Source of the DNA: Pterobdella sp. o SKG-2022
Taxonomy: Eukaryota > Annelida > Clitellata > Hirudinida > Piscicolidae
Assembly: GCA_964035795.1 (NCBI GenBank)
Contig: OZ038321.1
Location: 24,795,986-24,859,985, forward strand
Direction of reading: 5' to 3'
Length of the DNA stretch: 64,000 nt
Shown here: piece after piece, positions 19,067 through 32,938 of the stretch
How the letters are laid out: each line of letters begins with the position of its first letter
How positions within the stretch are numbered: position 1 is the first letter of the stretch
Notes under the pieces: model-generated
The model's database searches: none
Seen by the model: only the letters and a program-made list of their open reading frames with translations
What the model was told of the DNA's origin: nothing
Made by a program: the position numbers and the translations under genes

Positions 19067-22000
19067 GCATCTTACTAACTCGAGGGTTTAAATATATTTC
19101 ACTTGGTGCTGTCACCATTGGAACTGCAATTCATGAACACTCATAAAGGGAATTTAAGTGGTTGAATTCATTGGAATATCGCTTAGTCGATATTGAAATA
19201 ATATCTAAAACGGCATTGTTTTTTTTTACCGGTTAGTTATTTGTGGAGATAAAGTCTATGGCCTCACTGGCTTAATGAATTAAAGTCGTAACTGTGCTAA
19301 AATTAAATAAAAATTTTGCTTAAAATACGTGGTGAAAATTTTTCGAGAAATTTGAATTTTCAACAAAACAAACTCAAAGTTATTTGAACTAGCTATAACA
19401 TTTTTTTTAAAGCAAAATAAAAAATGAACATTTATGTTAAAACTCATTAAAATGCCTATATGCACCAAGCTACAAATAGGGCCAGCTCTGTCTTCAAAAG
19501 AAGCGAGCAAATTTTTTGGCTGTTTTTGGCGTTTACTCCTGCATTCCACAAAATATCGGTGAACATAAACCAAAAATTTTTGAGCTCCGATCGTTGTGGC
19601 ATGTTTGCATGTCCACAGATCTCGCCTATCCAAACTATATTTTGAATCTAAATTAGAAAAAAATCACATCTGTCCGTTGACTTATAATCTTCTCAAAGAT
19701 AAGTATTCAATTTTCTATCCAGACCCAAGACCAACCCTGTTTAAAACAGCCAAATTAATTATTAATTTTTTGTTTAAATTTTTCTTTAGAAACAGTTGAG
19801 CGAGATGTAAGGATGAATACTTTCATAAACCCATTGACCATGTCTGACTCTAGTACCCACTTGTTCTTAGAAGGAATCCCTGAAAGTATTCATCATTTTT
19901 TACCTTCATATTGCTTTTAAAGTAAATTTTTGTTGGGTCTGAGTTGAAGGAATAAGCGTTTGATGTGGTGGAAAAGAATGTTTGTCTTGATTATATTGGA
20001 GAGGGAGGTTGCTTTAAGTTGATATAATTATTTACTAGTTGTATTTATGAGTTATATAGTTTTTCTCGTTTTTTAATGTATAATTCATATGTTATCTTGA
20101 TGTAGTTTAAGCTATATTTTTGTAATGTTATCGTTATTGGGAATCTTTCAATGTTGGCTGGCTGGTTAGGAGAGGAGTGTGAATCTGCGGCTCTAGTGAA
20201 ATGTCTGTAGTTGAAGGTGGTATCGGAAGAAGGAGGTGGATAGTTTTGTTGAATACTAGTGTCGGTGACTATCTTCAACGAATAATTTTGAATATTTTTA
20301 TATAGAAAACTATTTTGTGCTTCGTTTTTTGAGTAGTAGTTTTTGCTTCAAAAAAAAGTCTTTCATTGTGCTCCTTTGATGCTGGTAAAAAGTTTTATTT
20401 CGTTGATGGTTTTATTTGTGCAAGTCTAACGCTTGAGCTGTGTAGCTAAAGCAATCAATAAATCATCCGGCCTAAATTTTATAAATAATTTATAACCTGA
20501 ATGAGTTTTAGAAGCATCTTCAAACGGCTCTCATTTCACAAAAATAATTTATCTTGATTTATCAGAATCATTTCAAATCCTACTTTTTTATCTTTCCGTC
20601 AAGCTAGACTCATGCAAGATGAATAAAAAGATGTGGCTGAGAGAGAACAAACATACATGAGACGCTGTAAACATTAGAAGCTTTAAGATTGAACCGTTTT
20701 TAAATAATTAAATTCATTTTTCGTATTATATGAGACATTTTTAAGAAATATTTTTTTATTTTTTTTGAATATATATTTAAGCGTTTTTAAAAATATATTC
20801 GAGAATTTTAAGAAATCTGCGATTTGACGGAACGTTATATTGTTTACTATATTTGAAAAAAAGTTAGCTTTGAAGTCATCTAAAAATATAATATTTAAAA
20901 AATAAAATATAAATTGAGAATTTTTTAAAATATATTTTCAACCCAAAATTATCCTAAAAAGTTTTTTTAAAAATAACGTTTAATCGAATAAAAAATAACA
21001 AAAATCAAAGAAAAATCCAAATATATGAGAGTAGATCAGCATCACTCTATGTAATTCTAGAAGATAACGGCAGCATTATATTCACATTAAAGACTCTAAA
21101 TAATAAAACCATAATTCAATTCGTTTTCTATTAGTTCTATGGTACTTCCTGAAGTTCCTAAAGGAATAGACTACCGAAATCATTGCTTTTATTATCGCCC
21201 TGGTTCACAAATGTAGATTATCTATGTGTCTTTTATCGTTGGTCGTCAAAGCCGTGGTTGGGATTCATATTTATAGGGGGATAGAGGCCGGGGGGGTGAA
21301 CCAATTAAAATGTTTTTTATTTAATTTTGCATCATCAAATCATGCGTTTAATATAAAAAATACATTTTAACGCAGTTTTACTTATAAATATCTTAAAATT
21401 AATATCTACAAAATGCCGACTTTATTAGGTGTATTACTTGAATGAATTAAATCTACTTTTAACGTTTAATATGAATAAAATATTGTGAAAATGAAATCTC
21501 TGACAACTCAGAAAGCTTTAAAATAAAATATTTGTTTATTTTAAGCTTAGAATTAATCAATGTTATTGCTAAAAAGTCAATGATATTACCTTTGTGAATA
21601 TTTTTGAAGCACATGATATTATTTTTTATTTGTTGGTCAATTCATAACATTTTTGATCGTTTTGGCATCTATATTTGGCATTTTCAATTAATATTTTATA
21701 TTTATGTGTTTTTACCCACTATCTCCAACTGACAATTAACTTTAATCGCTTTTGCAAGTTTTTTCAATAATTAGTGACACTTGTTTTATTGATCCTAGCC
21801 TCAGAATGAAAAATTTAGCTAGAATAAATTGATTTTTTAAATCATAAATCCAAAAAAAAAGCTTATTGAATCTAAAAAAGTATGAACAGATAAAGAAAAT
21901 TAAACCGGTATGAATTAAATTTCGAAGGTCTTGCTTGAATATGAATCATTTGTTTAAAGGCTTAATCAAATGAAAGTTATAATAAATTTTAAAAATGAAA

Positions 22001-22166
22001 TTTAAAAGTCTCTTTAGAAAACATATTTAAATCACTATTTCTCATGAATCTATAATAAATCACAAAATCTAACTAAATTCAATTATTTGCTTTGTAAAAA
22101 AGAGTAATAAATAATTAAAATTCGAAAAAAAAACTGAATTAAACTCCACCAAGCAAAGAAATGAAT
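19067..22166. other. Gene-poor stretch with scattered coding-like fragments
   Basis: No gene can be built. The block 19440-19640 is richer in G+C and open on both strands. A + segment at about 21131-21214 reads MVLPEVPKGIDYRNH and on to a possible donor GTAGAT, which could be a first exon. Neither is recognised. The rest is AT-rich DNA. Confidence 0.3.
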
Positions 22167-25100
22167 TTATAAAATAAGAGAAGCATCTCCACCATAGATA
22201 ATTTTGAATTGTGATCCAATTACTGAGACACCACGGCCCAGATCTGAAGTAGCTGTGCAATTCTGCTAGGATAACAGATGCTATTTGAGAAATGGTGGAT
22301 TTTTGGGAGAAAGATGCTTTTAATGATAATCTATTGAAGTGAAATATTAAAACACATTTAATACAATAATGTAGTATTTTTTTTTGAAATATATTATTTT
22401 TTATCGAAAAACTAGATTTTGTGAAAATCATAGTTTCCTAAAAATGATTTTTGGCTAAAAACTATCTCAATCTTAAGATTAACTTCCATCATCAAATGCA
22501 GTACCGAGTACAAGACTTTTATAATTTAATGCTTAAAATAACTTGATATATTCATAAGTTGTTACTATTTCTGTTTTATATCTTCCAAAAGTTTAGCATG
22601 CGTTGGACATTTCAAGACTCCAACTTACAGAACCAGCAAGGCAGCTATTGATTATTAAAGTTTTTGTTTGGTGTTGAGAACGAAAAAACATACTGTTAGT
22701 TGTAGTATCCTGTAATATTACTTCATTGTTATTGATTATTAATATTATTAATACATTGTAAAACGCACAGTTTGCAAACTAGGTTTTCTGCAAAGACGAT
22801 TGCGTTGTCAGAAGAACTAGGAAAGAGCATGCGGCTATATAGATGCGATTTTAAACGCGTATTGAAGATTAATGTATCTTATTTTTTTTAATCTTACAAA
22901 ATAAAAAACTAAAATACATTTATTGTTTAAAAAAACTAAAGTTTTCGATTAGTTGAACCGTATCGTAATTCATTATTTTCTGTATTGTATCTAATTTTAT
23001 CATTAAGTTATCTGTATAAGTGTAATATCTGTGAAAGTAAAATATAGTTATAAGATGGGCAAGTATGAGCAATCTTTAGAATGCGTATCTGAAGTGAATT
23101 CAGGAAATACATTCTGGCATTTGATGGGAATTTAAAAATTAAATTCAACTAAAAATATAACAGACTTGTTAATGAAGAATATAAAAAAGAACAAAGTAAA
23201 ATGTATAATTATTAATAAATATAAACGTGAAAACATGTAAAAAAAAGCAAATTTAATAAGTAAATCTGAAAAAGAAATTTTAAAACATAGATAGATTGTA
23301 CATATATAAAATGTGTGGTATGAAAAAGAGGAAGAGTGTGAATGGTCTGCAGAGATTTCAATTTGAAATGTCCAAAACACAACTTATAACGTTTTTGTTA
23401 TATAGCTGTTTTTTTGTTATATTTTGGTTATATTTATACTTTTATTAATTCAAATTTCTTTATGTTTTTATATGAGCTTGTAAATTTCAATACTTTGTGA
23501 ATTTTGGTTTTTATTGCAATTTATTCACACTATAAAAGATAAATTTTTATTTTATTTTTCATTTTATATTTTTCATAGTGTAAAAGCAAAAATCATTAAG
23601 AGATTAGAGAATCAATTAAGTTAATAATAGCAAACATCTTTGGAGATGATGGAAGGCGGGCTGACATGATATTTTGAGAGCTTGAATACAATTTTGAAAT
23701 TATTAATCTCTTCTTCTGAAGGAAATGAATTTTTCATACATTCTTGTAATTTCCGTTCACTTGCTGCGATTTTTTTCATATTTAGAAAATATTTTTTAGG
23801 ATAAAATTATTAATACAAATAATCAATTTTTTTGTGATTTTAAATTCAATATTTCAAATAACACTACATACTCTGAGTTATATCTTTGTTTCCATTTACT
23901 TGCTCTACCCCAAAACGCTCTTTGCTATTCTGAAGTTCAAGCTCATCCTCTTTCAAACTAATGCTTGTATACTCTAGTAATAGTCCCAAGAGTATCTTTA
24001 TGTGCATGAAAGTGCCTCCACTTGAATCAAGAACGTCAAATTCTTAACCACGCCAACAACTCTCGATCGACTCAACTCTCAACAGTTTTTCATAATTTTT
24101 AACCACCATTTGATAATGTAAGATCTCCTTACATAAAGCTTTATGAATTTAGTTGAAAGAATATTTTGTCTTTTACCTTGGTTATCAGGCTATACCACAT
24201 CATACTTTGATCTATCCAACTCTCCTCACACTAATTCAACCACACAATTCTCATTTCTACACCAACTTTAATCAGTTTCTGTCTTGCACTTTTTTCAAAT
24301 CTCTACTTAAGCTCGTGTGCACAATATAACATATAGACATTTTCAATGTACTCCAAGCACCTCGGATATAGTTCGCCTTCTATAAATAGCGCGCTATATA
24401 AATATGATTATATAATATTAAATATTTCGAAAATTTATAGTGCAATTTGTGTCATATATATTTTGACCCAAAGACAGTATATAAGCAACATCATTCCTGT
24501 CTGAGACAAAAAATCTATAAAAATTTTAAATAAACACTTTTCTTTTATAAGCATTTCCAGTGAAGTTTAAATCAACGTTTGTTTTAATGTAAGTTTTTCG
24601 AACTATAAACTTAATCAAAGGTGAGTTAGAATGCATGAAATTTATCTCAAAAATGCTTCTAGTTTTAAAAAAACATATTTCTTATTTTTGAGTATAAGTG
24701 AATTGAGCTGACAAAAGTATAAAACAAAATTTAAGACTTATAAGAATAATTAAATTTAGTTTAAATTTTTATTAACTCAAAATCCATGTCGAGAAAGTAG
24801 CAAGAAAATGCCGGAAACAAACGTGCTAAAAACTAAATAAAATAGAAAAATCACTTCAAAATAAATGGAGCTTAGTAAAAAAAATTCAAAAGTTTTTTAT
24901 AATTGTATATTTTTTGCCGGAAGACAACTTTTTAAGTTTTTTTTATTATTTTAAAATTAGCAAACAAGTCGTTTAAGGTTTTGTTTCCAAAATGTTTAAT
25001 TTGTATTACTAAGCTTAAGATAATTTCAACAATGAAGAAAAAATGTCATAAAGTAATCATTACTTCAGTATTCAATTTTAAATGAATTTTTTAACCCATG

Positions 25101-26090
25101 TATTTGAACAATATATTGTGTTTTTAAGCTGTTGGATGAAGTAATCTTAACTCTAATTGAATAGAATTTTTTAATTTTTTGTTATATATAAATTTGAAAA
25201 AATAGCAGAATATAACAAAAATAAAAATAAATTAATAAAGCAGCCAGGTAAATAGCGTCAAAAACTTGCAACTATATCTGAAACAAAACCGACGTAATCG
25301 CCATTATCCTCTTCTTCTTCCTCTTCCTTTTCATCTGCCCAAATATGCTCCCAACTTATCAATGCACTTCGATTTTCAATCTCTATGCTACACATGATAA
25401 AAATGTTAAAATCCAAATTTATATACAGTTTTACAAAAAAATTATGAACCTCCTAGTTTTGAACAAAAAACTAAGCAACTCAAAAGACCACCTTTAAAAA
25501 AAGACTCACAAGCAGACAAAAAATATCTGACATCAAAACAACTGTACCTTCCCCAAAAGGAAACCTTAAGACTGGAGATTCACGGTTATTCTCGGGCGAA
25601 TAACATGTAAATGACTGTTATTGCTTGAGAATACACGTGGGAAACCATGTCCTGTCAACACACATTATCGCTCACAATAAATATTATCGCTCATGACGCA
25701 TTATCGTTCTAAGATTAATTATCACCCATAGGTGCTATACGGCTCAATAAATCAATATTGACATAAAAAGCTATTGTTTACATGGTCGGTATACTTTTTA
25801 TAGTTCCCTTATAGACCATTGTCAAATCCAAGTTGATATATAAATATTCATACCTAGTTTCGATTAAATAAGCCAAATAATTTTGAAGATACAACATCAC
25901 TTCCACTAGACCACCAGTTTGAACAACCAACCCTCGATGTCTATCGAAAAAACTGATAAAACAACTTGTCTCCAACTCTCCTTACACACCACTATTTTGC
26001 ACAATTTTTGGTATAAAAAACGCTCCAACTTCAAACGGTAGAAAAAACTAGGAGATTGCTGGAGATGTCTGTGGCTTCATACAAATTATT
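22167..26090 (-). CDS. Unrecognised gene, C-terminal exons in one phase
   Basis: I do not recognise the product. Six exons on the complement join in consistent phase to a stop: 26049-26090, 25854-25975, about 25264-25387, 23872-24042, 23636-23763, 22167-22265. Readable pieces are ATDISSNLL, FFDRHRGLVVQTGGLVEVML, SALISWEHIWADEKE with an acidic run, FMHIKILLGLLLEYTS, FKLSKYHVSPPSIISKD and LGRGVSVIGSQFKIIYGGD. The product looks soluble, helical and partly acidic. Exon G+C is above background, and the last three junctions have good splice sites (GTATGT donor, CAG/TAG acceptors). The donor ending the third exon is ambiguous (25264 or nearby). Possible upstream exons on the same strand lie at 26994-27093 (TCIKEPRDEIDKISQFIKDF) and 27420-27467, but their joins are unresolved. 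Confidence 0.5.
24190..24420 (+). repeat. Probable 3' end of a LINE or similar retroelement
   Basis: The stretch ends in GCGCGCTATATAAATATGATT and an AT tail, closely like the ends of the LINE copies in this window (GCGCTATAAAAATCTTAATAATAAT). Other short tails of this kind occur at 37533-37560, 54775-54815 (-) and 61590-61640. The 5' limit is a guess. Confidence 0.4.
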
Positions 26091-27844
26091 CTATTAGAGT
26101 GGGTCTCAAGGAAGATTAAGAGGCGTGACGTCTTAAAAGGAAACAAGTGTTTTGCATTGCATAAAAATTAAAATTTTTCAACGTGGCTTTTCTTTGATTT
26201 TATCTGTTTTTTGCTGTTTTTTAGTCTACTATGATTGATTTTTTTTATGCTACACGAAAATTGCAAAACTAATCAGGTATTAGATTTTTCATCAAGTAAT
26301 TAATTCAATCAAACAAAAATTATTTTTGAAAATGTTATTCTCTCAAAAACACTGGAAGCAATGAATATTGATTTTGATGGGAGATTAAAATTTATGGATT
26401 AAAGTTATAAATCAAAAAAATTTATCAGCTAGCATCTACTTCATATCTTCAACCAAATGGACCAACATTTCCAATATTTTGATGTTTTTAATATCAATAG
26501 TCCCATTTTAAAAATTAACAGGGATGATACTATTTGATATATTAAATTGAGTTTTTGAAATCAAAATGTTTATTTATGTAATATTCAAATTATAATAAAC
26601 ACGGGATTTTTTCAAATAGCTTTTATATTCCTCTCATTTTTTCTTTTACTCATTCTATTCTTGTATTGGAAGTTTTTTTAGTAAAATTAACCGTATACTT
26701 TTCCGTCATAATAGAGACCCAAAGATGAGAATAAAGAATCTAAAATCATGTTATAAACAAGACAAGTAGCTGTTTAAAAATTTATAATTTATAAAAAAAA
26801 TATTCCATTTTTGATAAACCATCGAAGATTTTAAAATTAATTGATTCATGATGTCTTGGTTTATGTTAATTTGATTCTAGACTGATAAGCTTGAATTTCA
26901 GCAGATTTTAAAATGCCTCAATCACAGTGGCTTCAGATATTTCATCTCAGTGAGATAATTGGAATTATAATGGTGATTCATATATAACAATATTCAATAT
27001 GCCTTTTTTGAAAAATCTTTTATAAACTGTGAGATTTTATCAATTTCGTCTCTTGGCTCTTTGATGCATGTCCCAATTTCTTTCGAAAGCGGGCTGTATA
27101 AAATTAAATAACTTTAGTGTATATTTCGAATTAATTTGAAAATTTTCACCGTTAACTGTTAGAGATAGAAAAAATTGGTTCCAAATATACCACATCAAAT
27201 AAAATAAAAAACATTATATGTAATTGAAACACATAAATTTTTAATTAAATTTCAGATTTAAAAAACTATAAATAGGATAAAATTGTTAAAATAAAATATT
27301 TGAAATATTCAAAAACTATTATTCTATACATATTTTTGAAAAAATGAATGATATAAAAACATGAAAAACCTGAAAAATCCATGAATAAAAAAAGATAAGA
27401 AATCATTTAAAGAAAAGCCTTAAGACTTTTTGTAAGCCTCTTTAAATGCTTCAGTTTGCTTCTCGGCCTTTTGATATTTTAAAATATTTTTATCGATTGA
27501 TCAGATATTTTTTTGACTTCTTTTCATGCTTCGTCAAAATTTGGTTATTGTACTTTTAATTTTTTGAAAATGAAAAAATTTTGTAATTTAAAATATTTTC
27601 TACATAAATAGTATGAAAAGAAAAAACATACTCTACTAAAACTTAACTTTTTCGAAGTTTTATATTGCAAACAGAACACAAGCTTTTTTCAGGTTTTTAG
27701 AATATTTTTAATAAATTCAACAAATTAAAAAGCCAAAATATGATACATCATATGACACACTCTAAAAAAAACACTTGAAACAACAAAGCTCATAAGTGAC
27801 AACATAAAATTACAAAAACACAGAGATGAACAATTTAAACGCCT

Positions 27845-28090
27845 GAAACGTCCCTTAACCATTCCACAACCTCCTCCCACAGAACTAGCTCACTCCCAAC
27901 CACCTCACTCAGAAACCACCTCACAACCCTTTGCCCATACCATTCCACTCACAACCACTCTACCCCCAACTACCCATCCCTATAAACCACCTCAATCCAC
28001 CCACAAACACCACGACCCACCCACCATGAACCTCCTTGATCCAAACAAAACCACCTCACCATCTTGACCCACCCACAACCACCTCACCCA
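27845..28090 (-). repeat. C/A-rich (G/T-rich on - strand) degenerate minisatellite
   Basis: Imperfect repetition of CCACCTCAC/CCACCCAC units on the + strand, very unlike the surrounding AT-rich DNA. In two + strand genes of this window G/T-rich sequence follows donor sites (15411, 56758), so this block may mark the start of an intron on the - strand, with an exon just above it (about 28092-28180). That link is inference. Confidence 0.5.
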
Positions 28091-28265
28091 CCACCAACTA
28101 AGCGCAATCTCACTTCTCAAACACCCATATGCAGAGCAAGCTTTAGCTGAAGAGTTTGATAAATAAGACCTTACTCTCACACACGCTCATCTCGAGAATG
28201 GTGGCCACACAAAACTTAAGTAAATACTTGAGACGTTAAACAAACAACCACAAATACTATTGCAG

Positions 28266-28889
28266 AGTTTGAAGGAGTTATACAAAAGTTACCCTCATGA
28301 TCCGTATTTTTCCAAAAGTAATGTTTTTGTTGTGTGAGGTTTTGTTGCATTATGATTGGGTTTAATTGATTTTTTGAATAATTTTGTATTGTGTGGTATG
28401 TTTTGAGCTTGTGGAAAATGTTTTTTCGATTTTAAAAATGATTTTATAATTCATTATTTATTTTTAATTATATTTTTAGAAGTTTCTAATGCTTATAAAT
28501 AAGCGAAAAAAATTATATTTTTTGAAAAAATAGTGAGATAAAACAAGAAAAGCAGCCATTAATAAAGAAGCAAATATATAAATTGGCTTATATGTTGAAA
28601 AAAAAATTAATAAATATAGAGGCTTTAATTTTTTTTGAAAGTTCAAAGAAATAATATTATAAAATTAACTAGAGATTTTGAAAAATTTGCTAATTCCAAA
28701 ACAATAAATTTTAAAAAAAGCTTATTTCGAAGTTAATTATTTCGATTTCTCATAAAATTGTCAATGAAATAAGAATACAATCTTTTAGGTTTTACAAAAT
28801 GTATACGGAAGAAGAAAAAAAAGAACGATACAGAGTTAAAGAATTTAAATGTAGCGGCAGAAAAGGAAAATATGAAGATGGAAACTTGA
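28266..28889 (+). CDS. Possible terminal exons of an unknown + strand gene
   Basis: Exon 28266-28317 (SLKELYKSYPHDPYFSK) has a GCAG acceptor and GTAATG donor. It joins in phase 1 to 28789-28889, which follows TTTTAG and encodes a lysine-rich tail (IRKKKKKNDTELK) ending at TGA. Upstream exons were not found and the family is not recognised. An alternative frame from ATG 28799 is also open, so the reading is tentative. Confidence 0.3.
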
Positions 28890-31800
28890 AATACATGATG
28901 GTTTTAGCATGCAAAACAAATGAATTTCAGTTAGCCTGCTTTGTTTTTAATTCATTACAAGTTTTTCTATGATTTTCTATATTACTGTAATTTTGTAAAT
29001 CTACAACAGTTGAAACTATTTTTTATGATTAAAATATTAAATGAAATAATTTTTTTCGAAAATAAAAGCAGAACTTGTAGTCTTTGATCTACATGTCAAG
29101 TAAAACACCCTCAAAACCTTTACTAAATCGTTTAAAACTCAAATTCTCTAAAACTTTTATGGTGATATAAGTAAAACTAATAAAATAATTAAATCAAAAA
29201 AATTTAAAATGAACCAACAAAAAAGCAATAAAAATCTTTAATAAAAGCTGGGGTATGATTCGAGAGAGTTGAGCGAGTATAATCAAAAGGAAAGATGGAT
29301 AACGCTTAGATGAAATTTTGTGTGAATGCCAGAAAAATAATATTCAATTCAGTCTGGTTTTGAAGTTATTTTAAGAAAACCTTATGCTCCGTTATTTAAC
29401 GTATAAATATACGGTTTTATTTAAATGAATCTAATGGATAAAAATTAGTTTCATTTAAAATTAAGTTTGAATTATACCAATTAACGTTTGTTTATTTTTA
29501 TTTATACCTCCACTTTTAAAAAAATAAAAATCAATAACACAATAAATAAAAGTATAAATTATACGGTAACATAAACCATTGAGATTAACCAAAACCCAAG
29601 CAAAATATTAATTTAAAATAAATAATTATGAAATAATAATGAAAATATGCTTAATGTTTGCGGGATTATGATTGGTTTTTTTTGATCGTTTCTTCTGTTT
29701 GCATTTAATAACGCCAACAAACTTACTGCAGCAATAATAACAAAAACATAAACTAATAATAATACATATTAAAAAAAGCTATAGTGGGAGAAACTTTTGA
29801 TAAAAAATATTGGAAAATTGTGGAAAATATTATTAAACAAAAATAATAGAGAAAAAACAAAAAATGCTTTATGGAAATGATGGAAAAAATATGAAATGAA
29901 CATCAGCGTCAAAGAACACCAAAATTTAGTGATTATTGAAACAAAAAAAAATTTTTTCAAAATGTAAATTGCTAAAATATGGGATAGATTTTTACAAAGT
30001 AAATTTTTTAAATGTAAGTTAATATACTATGATGAGATAATTATCAAAGCCTAAGCATATGGTCATTTTTTGGTATGGCATTTTTTAAAAGATTTGAACC
30101 AATGAGTGAACATTGAATCTAGAATATGATTTGTTTCGAATATCAATAACTGAAACAAGATGTAAAGTTAATGAAAGATTCAAAAGAAATAATACTTAAT
30201 TACTAAATTTTGAAAACTTTGTTTAGTAGTACCTAATAATGAATTATAAAAAAAAAAAAAATAATTATTAATGTTCATTTTCAAACCTTTGTGCATGAAG
30301 TTTGGAAATATGAAACACCGTTAGTTCTAGAATAAAATATGAAACTACTCAGAAATGCCCAACTTACCTTCAACTAATTTTGATTTTCCTAATATTACCC
30401 TGTATACGGTTTCTGGTAATGAATAACAAATAAATTGAAAATGAATCAAAAATTGGAAACGAAGAGCAGTATAAGACTTCTCTTAGATATGATAATTCAA
30501 ATCAACATATATATGTCCCTCGGTATCTCCTTTCACCCTTTGTTCTATAGTTTTTATTTATATGTAGATTTGTCTCAAATATATACTTCTCTCATTATCC
30601 TTCTTGCAATAATTGTGAAATCGCCATTAAATCACAGAAGAAATTTGGCATTGACAAAATTGAGATGATGTATCTAATATACCTTTCTATTTAATTGCTT
30701 TCACTTTTAAGATGTCTGCCAAAGACACCAATTATAACAACTAATAAATAATTTTAAATGCTTTTTATCCGGTCTGGTGGTGAAGCTTTGAATGCATAAT
30801 TGGTATTTCTTGCAAAATTTAATTCAATTTCTGTTAAGATGAATTAATCTTAAAATATCTGATTTAAGTTTTTTGATAATAACTATAAAAAATGCCTATA
30901 TAAATGATTATTCATAATATTTAGATGCGCATTACTTTACTAATTATAGCTAGTTATGAAGTTGAGTGTGAATTTTCAAAACATATTTCAAATTTTATCA
31001 GTTATCTGATGATGATACTTAGTGAATATCAACAACTAAGGTTTGTGGTATAAAAATTAAATTTTTTTTAATCCATTTTTTTAAATGGAAACGTTTCGTA
31101 GCTTCTAATGCTTTTTCATCACTGAGCTTTGTGTCATTAAAAGATTCAAACTGAAGAACTGAAGCGTTGGAAAATTTTATTCCTTACAAAAACTTGGTTT
31201 ATAATCTAATGATAAAAATAATTTCGAAGAGTTTGCATTTAATATTGTGAATCACGAAAACACGATAAACTTTTAAGTTTTTATTGCTACAAAACTTTTC
31301 GTTATATTTTCTATATCATCATCAGGTAACTAATGTATACTTCATAGCTTTTTGCAAGAATTAGTATTGTGCAATGAATAAAGAACTGCCTAGAAAAACA
31401 AGGTCTTGCACTAATGTAAGAGTATGTAAAAAAACGAAATCTATAACTGTAAAAAGATTTTGTGAAAAATGTTGAATGAATACTCAAATTGTTAACTTAT
31501 TTTTCTTATATGAATATTCAAGAGGTATAATTTATTTGAAAAAACTTTCGTTTTTTTCATAATTATGGGAAATTTAAAATCAAAAAAACTATAGATTTCG
31601 GATAAAAAAACAGTTTTCTGGTGAGCATATGAAAAGCTTTTGATATGGAAGTTAACACAAAAATATGGTTTTTTATATTCATTCTATCAAATGAACCTAC
31701 AAAAAGATGGTGGTGGAGAAAGTAGAGGGAATAATGTTGGTAGAAGCTGACGTGAAATAAACTAAACCAAGTTTTGAAAAAAAACAAACAGTATTTATTA

Positions 31801-32340
31801 ACATAATATACAAAGCTTTTTGTAAAATAATTTAAAAAAATCACTTGATAATGTAAGTTTATCTTACAAAAAAACTTAGTGTATTAGGTTAACAAATACT
31901 TTGAGTTTGTTTTTCACTATTTGGTAAAAGTTGTTAACGGTTATAAATACATGCTTATGATTGGCTGTTGTGGTATTTTATAAAATCTTTCGGAACAAAA
32001 TTACTTCATGGAATTATTTTAACACATTAGTCGTGAGCTAACATTGATTATTTTTTCAAGCTTCATGAAAAATACATCATAACTTAGTTGACCAATGTTA
32101 CTCATTAGATGAATCAAGCATTTGAAAACTTTCGAAACAGATAAAAACAGTAAGAGTTTGGAAAGTGATTTCAGAACAAATTTAGTGAACAATAATTAAA
32201 AGAATCACAAGTTTTTGAATTGGAAAAGTAGCTTCAAAAACTATAAAAGCTAAGAACTCTTCATTCTCTATTTTTTTATTAAATTTTTCAAAAAAGTAAT
32301 ATCTTTTTTTGCTTCTAAATGTAAGAATGAAAAGTATTTA
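28890..32340. other. AT-rich intergenic DNA with stem-loop repeats
   Basis: No gene is seen. It contains family B repeats (31006-31066 +, 31266-31335 -) and an inverted pair of family A repeats at 31780-31910. Short ORFs such as 30435-30668 have no recognisable domain. Confidence 0.4.
31780..31910. repeat. Inverted pair of family A stem-loop repeats
   Basis: The left arm, read on the - strand, has TTACAAAAAGCTTTG and TTAATAAATACTGTTTG. The right arm, read on +, has CTTACAAAAAAACTTAG and TTAACAAATACTTTGAG. The arms face outward around ACTTGATAATGTAAG, giving a foldback structure. Confidence 0.65.
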
Positions 32341-32938
32341 TTATCATTATTAAGTTTTTCATAGCACACAATTATCAATTCAAGATTGCTTCAGAGGCGC
32401 TCAAGGTTTGTAAAAGTAAAATGGTATGTTCACACTGGGGATGTTTATGGTATAAGTGAGTTTTCAAAAGTTTGCGAAAGTTCATGAGAGAAGGCGATGA
32501 GCGCAAATTAGAAGAAAGTGAATTACACAGACGTAGAGCCTGGTGAGAAAAAGAGCGACTAGTAAACAAGCCTGAAGAAACAGGTTAATGAAGCTGGAGA
32601 CCAGAGTGCAAGGATATGAGTGGTTGACGTGTGTCTTTAATAGACAAAAAATCAAAAAGGTAAGCAGGTTGTTCAAGCCAGAGAGTGCAGGCAATGAGCC
32701 AAAGTAATTTAAACTTGCATCTTTGGGAAGCAGGTAGCCAGTGCAAACGATCAAGACAGTCGCTAGAAGAGCTGAAGTAATCAGCTTGAAGAACCGTCTT
32801 GGCCGCGTGGTTTTGAAGGGCTTGAAGTTTGCATAAAAAATAGTTTGGCTGCCCGCAAAAGAGAAAATTACAGTAGTCCAATCTAGAAAGAACTAGTGAG
32901 GTAAAAAGGGCATTAAGAGTGGCAAGAGGTATGAATTA
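32341..32938 (-). mobile_element. 5'-truncated LINE, CR1/L2-like reverse transcriptase C-terminus
   Basis: The complement encodes LVLSRLDYCN, the block LHWLPASQRCKFKLLW, then RSFSHQAL and FRKLLKTHLYHKH. These are hallmarks of the C-terminal end of CR1/L2/Jockey-type LINE proteins. The reading shifts frame near 32585. The element ends with a GTGCTATGAAAAACTTAATAA tail. A second, closely related copy is at 52126-52955 on the other strand. Both are dead. Confidence 0.88.

Noticed and set aside
19280..19645. Overlapping ORFs on both strands
   Set aside because: No splice sites, domains or phase partners could be found, and the two strands look equally plausible.
27992..28180. Trp-rich - strand ORF
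   Set aside because: Most of it is the complement of the C/A-rich minisatellite. Only its first 25 codons could be an exon, and that is not certain.
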